A stretch of DNA of 64,000 bases from Ziziphus jujuba (GCF_031755915.1 NC_083386.1:14716501-14780500); one strand, 5' to 3'. Positions 1 through 14,100 are shown, counted from the stretch's first letter. Notes: a model not told the origin generated them from the letters alone. Program-made: numbers and translations.

Positions 1-877
1 AGAAGTATTTTTATTAATTTTTTACAGCTCATGTTTGCTAATTGAATTTCATTATGTTTTCTATTATTGTTATATGCTCAATTTTTTTTTTTCTTTTTTA
101 GGAGACATAATTGCTTATTCCAGCTGATAAAATTATATATGAGCTATATATTGGATTTTGATCTTTCATTCGAATTTACTTTGATCGCTTCGAATGTCCA
201 ACTGGGTTGGTCTATAATTTTGAAGTCGTTGGTTAATATTTACAGAGCTTGTTGGTTGTCTAAGCCTAGATGTTGCAATTGCTCAGTTTTCTGTTTTCAT
301 GTTGTGACTTTTTGTTGATCTGTGGGCGTGGCTTTGCTTGTGCTTGTTGAAATATATTCCATTCTTTACAAGCTTTTGTACTTTAAGAACAAGTTATGTG
401 TTTCTTGGCAAATCTCGTTGAGACCGTATAATTCTTTTATGTGAATGTAAGTTTTTCTATTAAGCATCAATTGGGTAGCATACTTCTTTAGAAGCATCCA
501 CCAATCGTTTCCTTAACTGCAGATTTATAATTTTCTGGAGTAATTTTGTGAATTTTCCATGGGCAACTTAAATCTTAGATGGTTTTTTTTTTTTTTCAAA
601 AGACAAAATAAAATAAAGTTGGCGTGTGCTTTCTTTGATGCCAAATATCAAATTCATCCTGTTGTCAGATACCAATGCTGGAAAGTTATAGAACCTTTTT
701 TTTTTTTTTTTTTGGTTTAAGGCTCCGTGTTTAGTTTTTATGATGAAACCCTTTATGTTTTAACAATTATTGGTGAACATCTGATTGTCAATGTGTTAAG
801 ATTTTGATCGGCAATTAAAGCTTTCATATTTTGCATTTTGGAGACACTTACGCTTATGTTTTTTTCTCCTATTGCAG
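1..877 (+). other. Upstream sequence, probable 5' leader intron of the first gene
   Basis: No coding region is supported here. The stretch ends in a good splice acceptor (attgcag, ending at 877), and the exon that starts at 878 has an in-frame TAA just before the ATG at 899, so the first exon of the gene is most likely a non-coding leader exon lying upstream or outside the window. A second pyrimidine-rich acceptor-like site (cttttttag) ends near 101 and could start another leader exon. The rest is T-rich intron-like DNA with several poly-T runs. Confidence 0.5.
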
Positions 878-898
878 GAAACTGTCATCGCATAAAGA

Positions 899-1075
899 AT
901 GGAAAACTTTTTCAGAGATTTTAATGAGTCTGTGCCTTCACAGCTGGATATACTTAGATGCCCATTTCTGAGAAACATCAATGAGCCTACCAATTTTTCC
1001 TTCTCCTCATCCTTGGCGTTCCCTATGCCAGTAAGTTGTGCCTTTCCACACTTGAGATTTCCAGTATTGTTGTAA

Positions 1076-1131
<56 letters not shown>

Positions 1132-1748
1132 TTTTAGTTTTATTTTTTTTTTCTTTTCCTGGTCCCATTTATCAAGAAAAATGATCCTTGAAACTTCTGT
1201 TTTTATTTCCCTAATTAGCATACTCTTTTGTCCATGAATGGTGCATAAAGCTGCTCCTGTAGGAGATGAACATTGTTGTTACTTAAACCACAATTTCTCA
1301 TGTTTGAACTTGAGAGACCTTGTGTGACTTAGGCTTTTGTTTTCATTGCTGCACAACCTTACTAGAAATAGGGCATTCACTAATTAATTTTTATATTTCA
1401 TTCTTAGGTACGGGGAGCTAAAGGTCCAATTTTTGAAGATGGCCCCAATTTTGATATGGCATTCAGGCTTTTCCATGGGCATGATGGAGTAGTTCCTCTT
1501 TCTGGAAGATTGAACGTGCCTGCTGAGAAAGTTGAGCATCACCCAACTCCATCCCAGTTTAATCCATTGGCAGCAAAGGCTGCCACTATCAGTCTCTCAT
1601 CCTTTGGAGCTGGAGGTCCATTCAGCTTTGATTCTTTCTCTGAAAAGTGGAAGAATCAGAAAAAAAAATCCAAGTCATCCAAGAAGGAGTCTTCACAGGT
1701 ATAAATCCTTGGTGCCTTGTACTAAAAACAGTTCATCTGGTTTAGCAT

Positions 1749-1783
<35 letters not shown>

Positions 1784-2524
1784 TTTGTTTTTGGAAGTTT
1801 ATATTTATGGATCACAAGTCAAAATTCATTTATCATACTTATAAAAGTTTCTCTTCTTTTTTATCAGGGAGGGAATTCAAATCATGAAGCAATGAGTAAT
1901 GAGTGGCTGCAAAGTGGGAATTGCCCTATTGCAAAATCGTACCGGGCAGTGAGTAATGTTCTCCCACTTGTTGCAAAGGTTTTTCAGCCCCCTTCAGGCA
2001 TGAAATACAAGTGCCCACCAGCAATAGTAGCAGCACGAGCAGCTTTAGCAAGGACAGCATTTGCGAAGAATCTCCGCCCACAACCATTGCCTGCGAAAAT
2101 ACTTGTGATTGGCGCATTAGGCATGGCAGCCAATGTTCCTTTGGGGATATGGAGAGAGCATACTGAGAAATTCTCCCCATCCTGGTTTGCTGCTATCCAC
2201 GCAGCTGTTCCATTCATAGGCATGCTTAGGAAGTCTGTTTTGATGCCTAAGACAGCTATGGCATTTACCATTGCAGCATCAGCATTGGGACAGATTATTG
2301 GCTCTAGGGCAGAAAGGTACCGGCTGAAGGCGGTGGCCGAAAAAAAATTGACCGAAACCAGCACTTTTAGTGGATCTACCCGATTAGAAACCAGCAATTT
2401 TGATGGATCTACCCAATTGGAGGTGGTCAAAGCGAATGTTAGTCATTGTGGTGATATTGGCCAGTGGAATTCAGCTACCCTAACTGTGGGAGGGCCGGCC
2501 TCATCAACAGATGTTTGCTGCTGA
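899..2524 (+). CDS. Conserved plant protein of unknown function, 359 aa, three exons
   Basis: Coding exons 899-1030, 1408-1698 and 1868-2524 join in phase 0 with GT-AG introns (377 and 169 bp) to give 359 residues. The start is the first ATG after an in-frame TAA in the same exon. The N-terminal third is polar and aromatic (begins MENFFRDFNESVPSQLDIL), followed by a Lys/Ser-rich stretch at about 127-140. Residues about 190-290 are Ala-rich with hydrophobic segments (about 217-234, 247-262 and 268-285) broken by charged residues, which could be membrane-associated helices or amphipathic helices. The tail carries two 11-residue repeats (ETSTFSGSTRL and ETSNFDGSTQL, about residues 303-324) and ends in CC. 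I recognise no catalytic or named domain, so no function is assigned. Base use and exon quality are those of a real gene; it has its own poly(A) signal downstream. Confidence 0.88.
1079..1125. repeat. (TG)n microsatellite in intron 1 of the first gene
   Basis: About 23 uninterrupted TG units, starting about 49 bp after the splice donor of exon 1. Likely length-variable between individuals. Confidence 0.97.
1748..1786. repeat. (ATTT)n microsatellite in intron 2 of the first gene
   Basis: About nine ATTT units, starting roughly 50 bp after the donor of exon 2. It lets an open frame run across the intron, which makes the intron look coding in a simple ORF scan; homology and splice signals show that it is not. 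Confidence 0.95.
2354..2419 (+). repeat. 33-bp in-frame tandem duplication in coding sequence
   Basis: Two adjacent 33-bp copies (2354-2386 and 2387-2419) differ at only a few positions and encode the 11-residue repeats ETSTFSGSTRL and ETSNFDGSTQL near the C-terminus of the first gene. The high similarity suggests a recent duplication. Confidence 0.85.
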
Positions 2525-2661
2525 TTTTTTGTTGCCATTACTGAGTTGATATGGTGTATCCTTTGTATTTTGGCAAGAGTAATTCTGTATCGTAGATTGT
2601 GTGTGTTTCATCTGTTCCTTTGTCTTGGACTGTTGTCCATGTCCTTGGAAGACTATGGGGT

Positions 2662-2667
2662 AATAAA
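2662..2667 (+). terminator. Poly(A) signal of the first gene
   Basis: AATAAA 138 bp after the stop codon, at the right distance for the cleavage signal of the gene ending at 2524; followed by an AT-rich stretch. Confidence 0.6.
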
Positions 2668-2699
2668 ATGAGATGAAACGAGAATGATTTATCTAATTT

Positions 2700-5600
2700 G
2701 TAGATGGTGAATGAAAATGAACATGGAAAGATTCTTTTTTATTTTCCCTTTTTTTTTTTCAATTAATGTTATAATCTTTTTACCGTCTGTGGTTTAATTA
2801 TTCAAGCTTGTTTGTTTGCCAAGAAAATATATTGCTTCAAATGAAATTAGGTGGGGCAATCAATGGTGTGTATGAGATGAATTGATACCCTCAACAACCC
2901 GTCTGAATCTGAACTGCTCCAGGATCTTAAAAGATTTTCATGGGTTGGGTAGCTTTTAGTTGAGACGATGTATTGTGTCATCCATGTGGTGCTGGGCAAC
3001 GAAAAGTCACCATCCAGAATGTGGTTGTTATATTATATTTATATATAATATCGATTTTTTCTTCTTTTGGATATTTTTGACGGCAATTTTGTACACAAAA
3101 ATGGACCTACAAGATAAGTTTTGATAAATTGGGTTTGGTTACTGTACACTGGTGGGTCCGTTTTGGTTGGCAATTGGGTAGGATTTGGAATCTTCATGAA
3201 TCGGTGAGGGCTTGTCCAGAACACAAGTTGAAATAAGATTGAATTATCAGACAGAAAAACACAAAGAGGCTAGTTAGATAACTTAGATTTTGATAACTCT
3301 ATTTTGGAAATTTTGTACTTTTGGCCTTCGGTTTTATAATTTACTGCATTGAGTTTTTTTTTTTTTTTTTTTTTTGAAAGAGTTTTTGTAAGTTTGACTA
3401 ATGGGATATTAATGGTTATCTCACATGAATTGTAAATGGGTAACAAAATATAATTAAAAAAAATAAGAGGGCATTAAAATGCAAAATTTTAATATTTGAA
3501 AGTATTAAAATGATTTTAACTTATAGAATTTTAATTAGAACTATAATTTTTATAAAATTAAAAATAACCTTTTTTTTTAAATTAGTCACTTTATTTTCAA
3601 GTTTGTTTTTTAACATATAAACACATTTAAAATTTTCAAAAATAATTGAGAAGGCAGTCCTCATTTTTACACTATTTTTTATTATTATTATTCTAAAAAC
3701 TTTTGAATATTGAAATTTTTTTATGGGAGGATCTCATTCCCTGCCTCATGCCTTCTTCTTCTTCTTAAAAAAATAAAAACAAAAAATAAAAAATAAAAAA
3801 TAAAAAGATCCCAACTCCATGTGATGCTTCCTTTTTATTACTATTTGATCTTGTAAAAGTTTTCATTTAAATGTTAATAAAAGTTTTTACTTTTAAATTT
3901 ATATATTATTAAAAATTTTCATTTCTCAAATTCAATGTCAATTTTTATTTCACTGTCACTGTTAAATTAATTGACTATTTTTAATGATCCTGAAATATTT
4001 GTATATTGAAGGGAATAGAATCTAATCAACTTGTTCAATAAATACAATATCCTAAAAATATTCCATTTTTGAAATTCAGTGTCACTAAATGGTTACCATT
4101 TTATGTCCCATCATCAAGCTAAGAAGATTCTCAAGTTATTGAGATCAAGAAAGCAAATGTGTGGGAGAAACCTAACAATTTGTCAATTAATTGTCCCAAC
4201 AATGTATTGGAAATCCCAACAAATAGAGTTTGGGAAATACAGTATCATCTAACTAAATCATACAATAATTTATCAACTAATTAGCCGAATATTATGTCAA
4301 GAATCTCGACAAATTTACATGAGAAGACACAGCATCCATGGTTTTTCTCACAATAGAAATTCAGTTAACGATTCATTTACCTACTTTTAACCTATCAAGT
4401 TCAAAAACATTCGTTATCCCATTTTAACAATCCAATCTACTTTAACTCTCACCCACTTGTAAATCCCTATTTAATTCATATTTTTGTCAATTGTTGTGGG
4501 TTTATGTCAAATCAACATTAACCCGCCAAACTTAATTTGCTGAAAACCCTTCAGTTCATTGTCTCATACAAAAATATTGAACTGAAGGATCTCCATCTAC
4601 ATCTCTTTCTCCCTCACTTTCTAATACATTTTCAAAAACTAAAACCTTATAATCATTATCATACCCTATAAACACTATCATACACCTTTGAAAAAACTCA
4701 AACCCAACCAAAAACAAACTAGTTTTTTACCTATACTGTGTGCATGAAGATGATGCGGACTGCTGAGGGACAAGATAAAAGGAGAGGAAAAAGCTTCTAA
4801 ATCTATTTGCAATATGATAGTGCAAGGATTTTTACCATAAAACTCCATATGTTTATCATGCAATATGCACGCCAAATTAAATGAAGCTTACATCATGTTA
4901 GCTGAAGGATGAATACAATGAGAGAGGACGAACACAAGCGTTTGAAGAAGAACCGAAAACTACTGCAAATGAAGGATATATTAGAAGCCTGAAAAAGTTC
5001 AAACTGGTTAGGTATTAAACGTGTAAGTAGCAGTGAACTCATTGGTGTTTGTTGAGTTTCTACATACATACCCACCATATTAATTAAAATTAATTGAATT
5101 GGGAAGCGAATAACCCTTTCACATTTATCTATAGACGTTTATTGATGAAAATTAAATCTAAAAAGAATGGATGTTGAAAAAATTTTTATTATGAAAAATA
5201 AATGCTTATTATATTTATTAACACATATATGAATACGCAGCCTAGCACATAAATAAAAGGCAACCTCGCATAGAAAAACAAATGGTATGTTAATGTAACA
5301 CAGACTTATTGAGTAAAATATTGCGAATAACATTGGTGGAAAACATATACATACAATTGTTATATAATTGTTCCAATCTCAAATAAAGATCTCGATTTAA
5401 AGAGAGGAAAAATAACATAACATAGGTACATGTGTGACATAAATGTCCTGATAATAAATGGAAATCCTAACTTAATTGACTCGGAAATTATAGGTATAAT
5501 ACAAGTGAGAAACTTTGACTTGTGACATAATTTTCCTGATTAAAAACGAAGCTACCAACTAAATCAAATCGGAAATAGCGGGAATAACATAGCTAAATGC

Positions 5601-7800
5601 ATACAATTATAATATATTTGTTTCCAAAGATCCCAACTTTAAAAAATGTAAAGACTTCAACCTTTTATTTAATTAATTAATTTTCATTTAAACTATGTCA
5701 TGATTATATTTGAATAAAGCTTAGTTAAAATTATCAAATAGATGAATATGTTAATTACATTTGATAAATCACAAGATAAGCTTATCAAACGAAGCTTATA
5801 TTTTTTAATAAAGCTTTTTTAAGTAATGATATATTTTATTTCATTGAGAACTGAAACTTCTCAACTTTTAATTAGAATTTTTTAATTTAAAATGTTAGGT
5901 CATTTATTGCAGTGTGCGAGCGCATGAACATCAATTATTAAACACTATTTATAAGTATTCTTGAGAAAAACAGCCAGCGAGATTTTTAATTTAGGGAAAA
6001 TGAATTATGCCCAAAAAAACAACATTAACTTGATGTTTAAGTTCCCAAAACATTTATTATGAAGCCTGCGTCTTTTCAGTTTACAATGTCACCTAATCTC
6101 TCTTATTTTATGCCTATTTAATAGTTTAGCAATAAGGATAAAGTGTGATATATCCTAAACCCAAAATTTTCTCCAAAACTTCATCCAATGTTTTTTTATC
6201 ATCCTCCCCTCTCATATTGTTTGAAAACAAATTTATAAAAATGGAAACCACTCTAGTCATAATGTATTTGATTATGGCTCAAATGCCCCCGTATGAGTTC
6301 TTCACTGTGTGTAAAAGATTTCCATCATTCCATTTTGAATCTGAGGCCTTCTTCGCTCTCATTCATCTCTCCAAGCATTTTTTGGTCATGTTATGTATTC
6401 AATCAATAACCATCAAATGGGTGGTCAAATGATGAATCAGTTTACATCTAAAACTCCTCAACCACGCTCTTTTGCGGCTTTAGCACTTACCTTTGACTTA
6501 CATTTTTCCTGCTTTTGTATTTTTAACTATGCTTTGTTGGAATAGTTGGCAGTGGAAGGGGCTAGGTCATAAACAAACTACTTGGAATTCATTTGTCCTA
6601 ACATGGATACCATTTGCCACAAAAACCGTAAAGGTTTTCAAATTGTCATTGTGATAATTACTAATGTCAAGCGTCTATCAATAGAAATTGAACATTGTAG
6701 GGAAGTCTAATCTATTATACTTGAAGTTCTCAACCAATGGACTTAGTTGCATGTAGATGCACATGGATGAATGTCACTCTCCATGTAACTATACTCAAAT
6801 TGGTTTATGCCATCATTTATTCTATTGCATAGAAAACAATTGAATACATATTTTCTTCTAATAAAGTGAATTTTGTGTATATCCGATGTTATCAATGAAA
6901 TTACATTTTTTATGTGATTTTGTTCCCTGTATTGGTATCTTATAATCAGTAAAATTGTGAATGACGTAATTATAGTTATTCAAAATATATTTGAAAAAAC
7001 ACCTATTTAAAAGATATTTCAAAACCTATTTCAAATAGACATTGTTGGACAAAAAGGAGAGGATGAATTGTCTAAAAAAAATTTGGTTTTACAAAATTGA
7101 AAGATAAGAGGCGTAAAACAAATTTCACGCACCATGTGAACCATGAGGAGGGTAAAAATCTAAAATTTGGGATTGATAGGGCTTAATGAAAAGGGCATTA
7201 TTTGTAAAAATCCAATAGAAGAACATTTTAGTGGTAAATTTCTACCTAAATTCTTTTTTTTAGTGGTAAATTTATATTTAAATTCTTTTTTCAGTGGTAA
7301 AGCTTATTACCTGATAGAACAGGGGTGTCTCTTTTTGGTTCATTTTGAATTCTTAGGTATGTTTTTGAATTTTTGATGTGATATCAAATTAAATTATCAT
7401 TATTTTTTAGTATGACTAACTCAAAATATCAAATTTTTTTAATATGAAATAATGTTGCAGTTTATTAATAATTTACAAATTAATATGACTTAAAATTATG
7501 AAAAACAGTTGACCATCACCGATTGAACCATGCTTACATATCAATTAATAGTTGATTACATTTAAATCAGTTTTGATTTTTTTTAAAACAAAATTTACAA
7601 TGGATAAATCAAGTCTTAGCATTAATTAGATCTTGTCTAATTTGAACCTTTTGTTACAATTTTTTTTTTAGTGCATATACTGTATGCGGTCGGAAAATAA
7701 TAATAATAATTTTGATAGACAAGAAAGGCCTTGTTTTATTATCATTATTATTATTATTATTATTATTATTTTGTTTTTTGGGGACTTCCATATGCTTTGC
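2700..7800. other. AT-rich intergenic DNA, no gene seen
   Basis: No ORF with codon bias, splice-linked homology or recognisable domain was found on either strand. The DNA holds poly-T and poly-A runs (for example 3354-3375), a decayed direct repeat at 4150-4310, a short 36-bp duplication at about 7230-7300 built on tagtggtaaattt, and an (ATT)n palindromic microsatellite pair at about 7697-7770 directly upstream of the pseudouridine synthase gene. A faint LINE-like stretch near 6530-6720 is discussed under rejected items. Confidence 0.7.
4150..4310. repeat. Decayed direct repeat, about 105-bp period
   Basis: A segment starting aacaatttgtcaattaattg (about 4165) is repeated in diverged form as aataatttatcaactaatta (about 4265). 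The copies have many differences, so the duplication is old. Confidence 0.5.
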
Positions 7801-7827
7801 CTTCCTTAGGTCGCTCATAACCGTAAA

Positions 7828-8129
7828 ATGTCTGACCCTTCACAGGCGTGTCGGTCTGCGACATTTGGATTACCGTGGCCTCTTCTCAACGATGGCTTGT
7901 TCTACAACGACGTCGTTCGAGCCTCCGATTCCGGTCCTATTTTCTCTTCTGCTTGCTCTAATTGCATAGTCTGAGGAAAAATGTTCAATCTCTTTACCTC
8001 TCAAAAGAGTTTTGTGTAATTTACAGGATTGACACTGATCCACTTCTACTCTACAAAGCACAAGAACTCCGCTCCACCAAAAGGGTAACACTTATGCTTT
8101 TCCTCTCTCTCCCTCTCTCTCTCTCTTTC

Positions 8130-8160
<31 letters not shown>

Positions 8161-11100
8161 CTATCCTCTGTTTGGCTGCTCAGAAATTTTTTTTTTTTTT
8201 TTTTTTCCTAATCTTTGAATTAGTTGGTAAAATTTTGACTTATTATCTATCAGTTGGTTGCAGCGAATTCAGAATGGACAGGTTCGGTAATCATATAATT
8301 GGAAAAGGTTTTTTTTCTTTTTGATTGCGTAAATTCTCAGCTTCCTTGACTGGTTCGCAGATAGCAGTTGATGGCGAAGTTATTAGAGATCCCGATACGA
8401 TCCTCAGGTTCTTTGTTGATCTAAAACCTTCACAAAGATATTTTTATTTATTATTTTTTGTTTGTTTATTTAATTTGAATTTATTTGCATTGTTTAGGAT
8501 TGGTTCGAAATTGGTATACCATAGGCTTCCATGGGAGGAGCCTGAAGCACCGTACTTTCTTCAGATTCTATATGAAGATGATGATATGGTAATAAAGTTC
8601 TCAAACTGATAGTTTTATTATACGACTATGACTTGGTTCGCTGTGGTTTTTAATTGCATCTATGTTGTGTGCATTTATGGATGTGATATGTTACATAGCT
8701 TGCATGATAAATTTTATTAATTGGATTCATATTATTTATTACTATTATTATTTTTTTATTTTTTTTTTGGCACAGTGTTTGACAAAAATGCTTCTTGTCA
8801 ATGTTGTTTGTGTACTTTTTATTAAAAATTAAATACAAAATATATGTTCCGGTTATGCTAGATGTGTTGTAATAATGTTCACATTCTTACAATATGTGAG
8901 GTTTTGAGTTCAAATTACCCAATGATAAAAAAGGGGGGGAAAAAAAAAATGTTAATATTTTCTTTTGGGTTATGGTATTGGGTGGAAGGGAATGAGATAG
9001 TTCATATTTTCCTACGCAAAAACCAAAAGAAGAAAGTACTCATGCTTTGTTTTATTTTGGTTCTTGGAAAATGTAGAATTGACCTTATTTGAGGTTATGC
9101 AGTTCTGGAAGCAGCTTAGATTATGAATTTATCCTTCCTTTTGCAGCCAATGCAAGAATAATATAAATAATTCTTTCCTTCTGATAAAATACATAAATTG
9201 ATAAATTAAGGTATATGGTTCAGGATTTTTCAACTTCGTTAATGATCATGTGCGGGAGAGCGTATGCTTTTTGTTTTTTTTCCATTATGGTATCTCTATT
9301 TTATTTGTTTATGCTTGACGTTAAACTATAACTGTGTATTCAGATTGCTCTAAATAAGCCACCTGGATTGCAAGTTCTACCTGGAGGTCTTTTCCAGCAA
9401 CGAACAGTTTTAACACAGCTTCAGTGGTGGGCAACCAAGCCGACGTCTTCTGTAGCATGTCAAGGACCCCATCCTGTTCCTGTTCATCGCCTGGGAAGGG
9501 GTACTTCAGGTCAGCCCATGAGTTTTGATGCTTATTAGAATATTTTTCATTACATTCATTGTAAATTGGCCTGCCTATTTGCTATGTCTACTTGAATAAT
9601 TAAATTCTGACTATGAGAATCAAACAAGCTGAGATGACATGTTATGGAATCTTAACAATTGGTGTCATTGAAAAGATGAGATCAAAAATGTAACTATTCA
9701 TTTAACCATATTGAAAACATTCATGCTATAACTCAAAATTCATCTCACTGGACTGCTAAGTAGATTGATTTCATATTGTTAACTGGAATTTTGAAATGAA
9801 GTTCATAACTCATAAGTGACAATTTTAACTATTCGTCTTCCTCAGATAGTATATTAGCAAAAGATGGTTTCTTTTTGTTTGATTGCATAAGTGTTAGTTG
9901 TCTCAACTTCATAAGGAAAGCACTGATACACAATCTTAAGATGATCCTAGGGGGAAAAGCTCTATCAGGGGCAGCTTTCCGAAGTCATAAAATAACAGGA
10001 CGTGTCTACCGAACCTATTATATTTACTTGTCAAACATGTTTCCTGGACTAGCAATCCCACCCTTGTCCAGTAGGCCTATAGGAGGAGGAACTAAAACGA
10101 AGGGATTCTATGAAATATTTTTGGGGATTCTAAGTAGGGCAAGGGCTACTAGGAAGAGTAGCTTTTGATCTGGGAATGGATGATTCATATTGTTAAACAG
10201 TTTACATCCTCGACTTTTGTCAGTACAGAAGGTGGACAATTATCCTGTAAGTTGGGGTTGCTTCTGATACTGCAGTGGTAGCTCTCCTAATAGCTAAAAA
10301 TTTTGGCATCAATGGTAATCTCCACTTTCTTTACAGAGTTCATGTCGTCTGTTTGGTCTTATGTTTAAATTATGTTAATCTCCCTTTCTGGTTAGTTGTT
10401 TTTCTAGACATGTAAGGAAAAACTTATGGATGGACTACACTTGAGTGTAATGATATACACAGTTGGATAGACTTCCTAAAAGTTTATGCTTTTTGGATGA
10501 TGCTAACATAACATATGCAATTCTTCTTGTCTTATAATATCCTATATGCGCTGAGTGGTCAAACTTTCTTTCCCTTCTTCGGGGCTTACTGTCCTGAATT
10601 GGTTTTAGGAATATTGCTATGTGCAAAGACAAAGTTGGCCAAAACTCGCCTTGCAGCTTACTTTGCCGACGGGACATCTCATATTGAAAACAGCAGGTTA
10701 GAGAAATTCATCTCTTTTAATTTGCTTGTATCTGATATGATAGTTAATAATGATAATGAAACTGGTTGACACTTGAACATTGTTTTTTCCTTAAAGCCCT
10801 CGTATTGCCCTCGTATTGTACCTGAAGCCTTAAATTAAATAGCTGCACTTCTTATCTTCTTGTTTGGCAAACGGAGAGCTCAATGGTGTTGGTAGGTAGG
10901 ATGGACTGGTTATTTTCCCATGCACCAATTAGGCTCATGTGTTATTCCATTTCATCTGCTTACCAAACTGCTTCTGCCAAGTTAAGGGAGCTATCTGGAC
11001 AAAAATTTGGAATTTGAATGTAAACTTTTCTATTTTATTTTTGGATTAGTGTTTATATGTCAGAATGCAGTCTTTGGTTGGAAATTTTTTCGTTGATTTT

Positions 11101-14100
11101 TTATTTAAAGTGATATTAGTTATAATCCTTAATGGAAAGAAGATAAGAAAAAATAAATAAATAAATTACTTAATTCTACAGGAGTTGTTGTCGAATGTTG
11201 AAAGATGCAACAACAGGGCAAGTAAGTACCTCTTATTAGGTAACAACAATCTAAAATTCTTAATTGAGGGTTAATATTAGTACCTCTTTCTTCCATGATA
11301 TAAAACTAATTTTTCATCAGCAAATTGTGAATGAGATTTTCGCTCTTTCACTTTTCATTTCAAACCCTTTAATAAATCATATGGCAGAGATGCAGGTACC
11401 AACCTACTTAACATATCAACTACAAATTTTGCTTTCGTGCCTTTTGCTTTTTCCTTTTCCTTCTTCTTCCCCTTTTTTTTTTTTTTTTTTTTTTTTTTTG
11501 TTTGTATACCGCACTTAAGATTCCCAACTTCTTTAGTCATTAAACAGTTTGCTGATGAATTCTATGATCCCAAAATACAGTAAAACCAGTGTGGATCTCT
11601 GTGCAACAAGGAAGGTTACTAAAATATATCGGGCGCTGGTAACTGGGATAATTGGTGAGGACGAGGTAAAATCCTTGTAAGACATCAATCTTTGATCAAA
11701 ATGTGCTTTTCAGAATTTACACTCAGCTCATATGTATCTGCATGTATAAGAATGTTAACCAGGAGAAGCAGTTGTGTCCTCTCTTTTATACCCTAATTTT
11801 TTTTACCTTACTTTCCTGAGATGAAGAATTTTAGTAACTATATTATGATTGTGCATCTATTTGCTTCACATTCAATGGTGAAAATAATGTTCATCACCCA
11901 AAGGCCACTGGAGATTGGATGTTTAATTAAGCACATACCTAAGACATCAAATATACACTGTTTCAATATTAGGATGCATGGATAATGAGGTTGTTATTCA
12001 CATTAGTATATAAGATATATTGTTTTTCAATTCTTTTGATGCCTTGATTATATGGAATTCTTTCTCACATCAATAAAACTTAAACCATTTGTTCTGCTTA
12101 CTAGGCCCAATTTAACGTGATGGGTCTCATGAGACCAATATTCTTCCCATCTAGAGCTTTCCATTATGTTTTCTTACATGTATCAACTGCATTACTCCAT
12201 ATAAAATAACTTGCGTAAATCATGATTGATTCAGGTGATTATCAAGCAGCCAATTGGTATGGTGCAGTATCCTGGTGTGGCCAAGGGGTTGTATGTTGCT
12301 ACCCCCTCAGGTTTTTTATACATCTTTGTTTGGTGATGTATGGATTTTAGTTGTGTACGTTATAGTTGCGAAGTTATAATTCTGAAATATAATAGGAAAC
12401 TCTAATCCCTTTTCTGTTTACCACTTATTGTATCTTACGTATGGTCTCATGGTAGTGCCTTGGTCTATTTCAAATTACCTGTATAATATTTATCTCCTTT
12501 ACTTTTTAACTAACCAGGAAAACCATCTCTTAGCAAGGTTGAAGTTCTTGAGAGAGACGTAAAAAAGAATCTCACATTGGTCCAGGTACCTCAAACCATG
12601 CTCCAGAATTTCATAAGTATGCTTTTTTAATTTCTTCAGCTTTGTCCAAAATGATATTCAGTATAAAGATTTTTAAAATTGATAGTTTACTCTATCAAAC
12701 TCGAACTATTGAGTTTTTACTTAGAGTTTTGACATATTTGAGCTCTATTCTATCCAGAGTTAATTTTTGGGCTTTTATTTGGAAAGCCTTATATTTTTTA
12801 TTGGGTTATAGGCCAATTTGATTTGAATAACGGTCGGTTAAATTGTCCGACTGTTTTATTTTTTATTTGGCAGCTCAATGGACTGCTAACTAGAAAATAA
12901 AAGAGTCCAAGAAAAATTAATTTGGCTTATAAAATAAGGCATTGAATCATGTTAAGGGTGTTCTGTTGGCAATGTACGGCCAAATTAAAATAGACCAATA
13001 AAATTATTAATTTGGCTTCTAAAGCAAAGCATTGAATTATGTTAAGGGTGTTATACATAGCTGGGTCCACAACTTAACAATTTAAACACATCTTAATTGT
13101 ATTCAGGCTGTCTGTTTGGTATTGCGTCTTGATGACTCTGTTTTTGATAATTTATGTTAAGGCCTGTTTTATTTTTGGTTGTTTGATGGGCTACATGTTA
13201 GGGAAAATGTTAAATATGTCATTTGTTTATTATATTGTTGGGTCAACTTGGTAACAAGTTTTGGGAATTGTTAATAGCTTAACAAATCATAAATCTTTTA
13301 AATGCTACTGAACATAAAACCTAACTAGAAATTTTGGCATGCAAAATATCCTTTTGTTATTTTCTTTATCAAATAAGATAAATTTCTTGCACATTTCGCA
13401 TGCTTAACAGGTTGAGATTCAATCAGGACGTCCACACCAAATTCGCATCCATCTCTCTTTCATTGGGCATCCTCTATTAGGTATGTTTAAGTATTGAGTT
13501 TTGTTCCAACAGTGGCTTTTTCTTGAGTTGAGTATACTTCTTTTATTACAGAATTCAATGCTTGCTTATGGTGAACCTTCCATTTATGGGAATGATCTAT
13601 ATGTGTACGCATATGCATTGGGACGTTGGCTTGTGTGTTTTGATAGAGATGATCCTCGGTAATGTTTGAGGAAAGCTCATGAAATTATAGTTGTGTTGGC
13701 ATTACAATTCAAATTGTTAATCTTCTCATTGTCTTTTCTTTTTGAGATCTAACAATTCAAATCATATAATTTCCCTTAACTTCATCTGAAACCTTATAGG
13801 TTCTCAATATGACCATACCGGCAATCTTTTAATTTCCTTAACATTTTGGCAGTTTATATTATTCAAAGTTATTCATATGCATATCAATCATGTTAATGCA
13901 TTGTTATGCAAAAGAAATGTGTTTATTTTTATGGAAACAAAATATGTCTTGGAGACAAAGGCTTATTTAAGACATAGGCACAGGAAATAAATTATTAAGG
14001 ATTGTTTCACTCAATAAATAAGCTTTAATTGTACGGCAAATGTGATAGACAAGTAATTGATTCTTGAACATTTCATATATTGCTGCCCTGTATCTCGATC

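Noticed and set aside
796..1221. Minus-strand open frame of 141 codons rich in Thr-His repeats
   Set aside because: It exists only because the (TG)n microsatellite reads as (CA)n on the other strand; it overlaps a real exon and intron of the first gene and has no homology.
6530..6780. Possible LINE (L1) endonuclease start (words like MLCWN, KGLG, MDTICHKNR)
   Set aside because: Weak likeness in two different frames with no reverse transcriptase or poly(A) tail nearby. A translated search against plant L1 elements would settle it; without that I do not annotate it.
7892..7969. ATG-initiated frame MACSTTTSFEPP over PUS5 exon 1
   Set aside because: It is a shifted frame of the true exon 1, whose reading frame gives WPLLNDGLFYNDVVRASDSG and splices on to the conserved protein.
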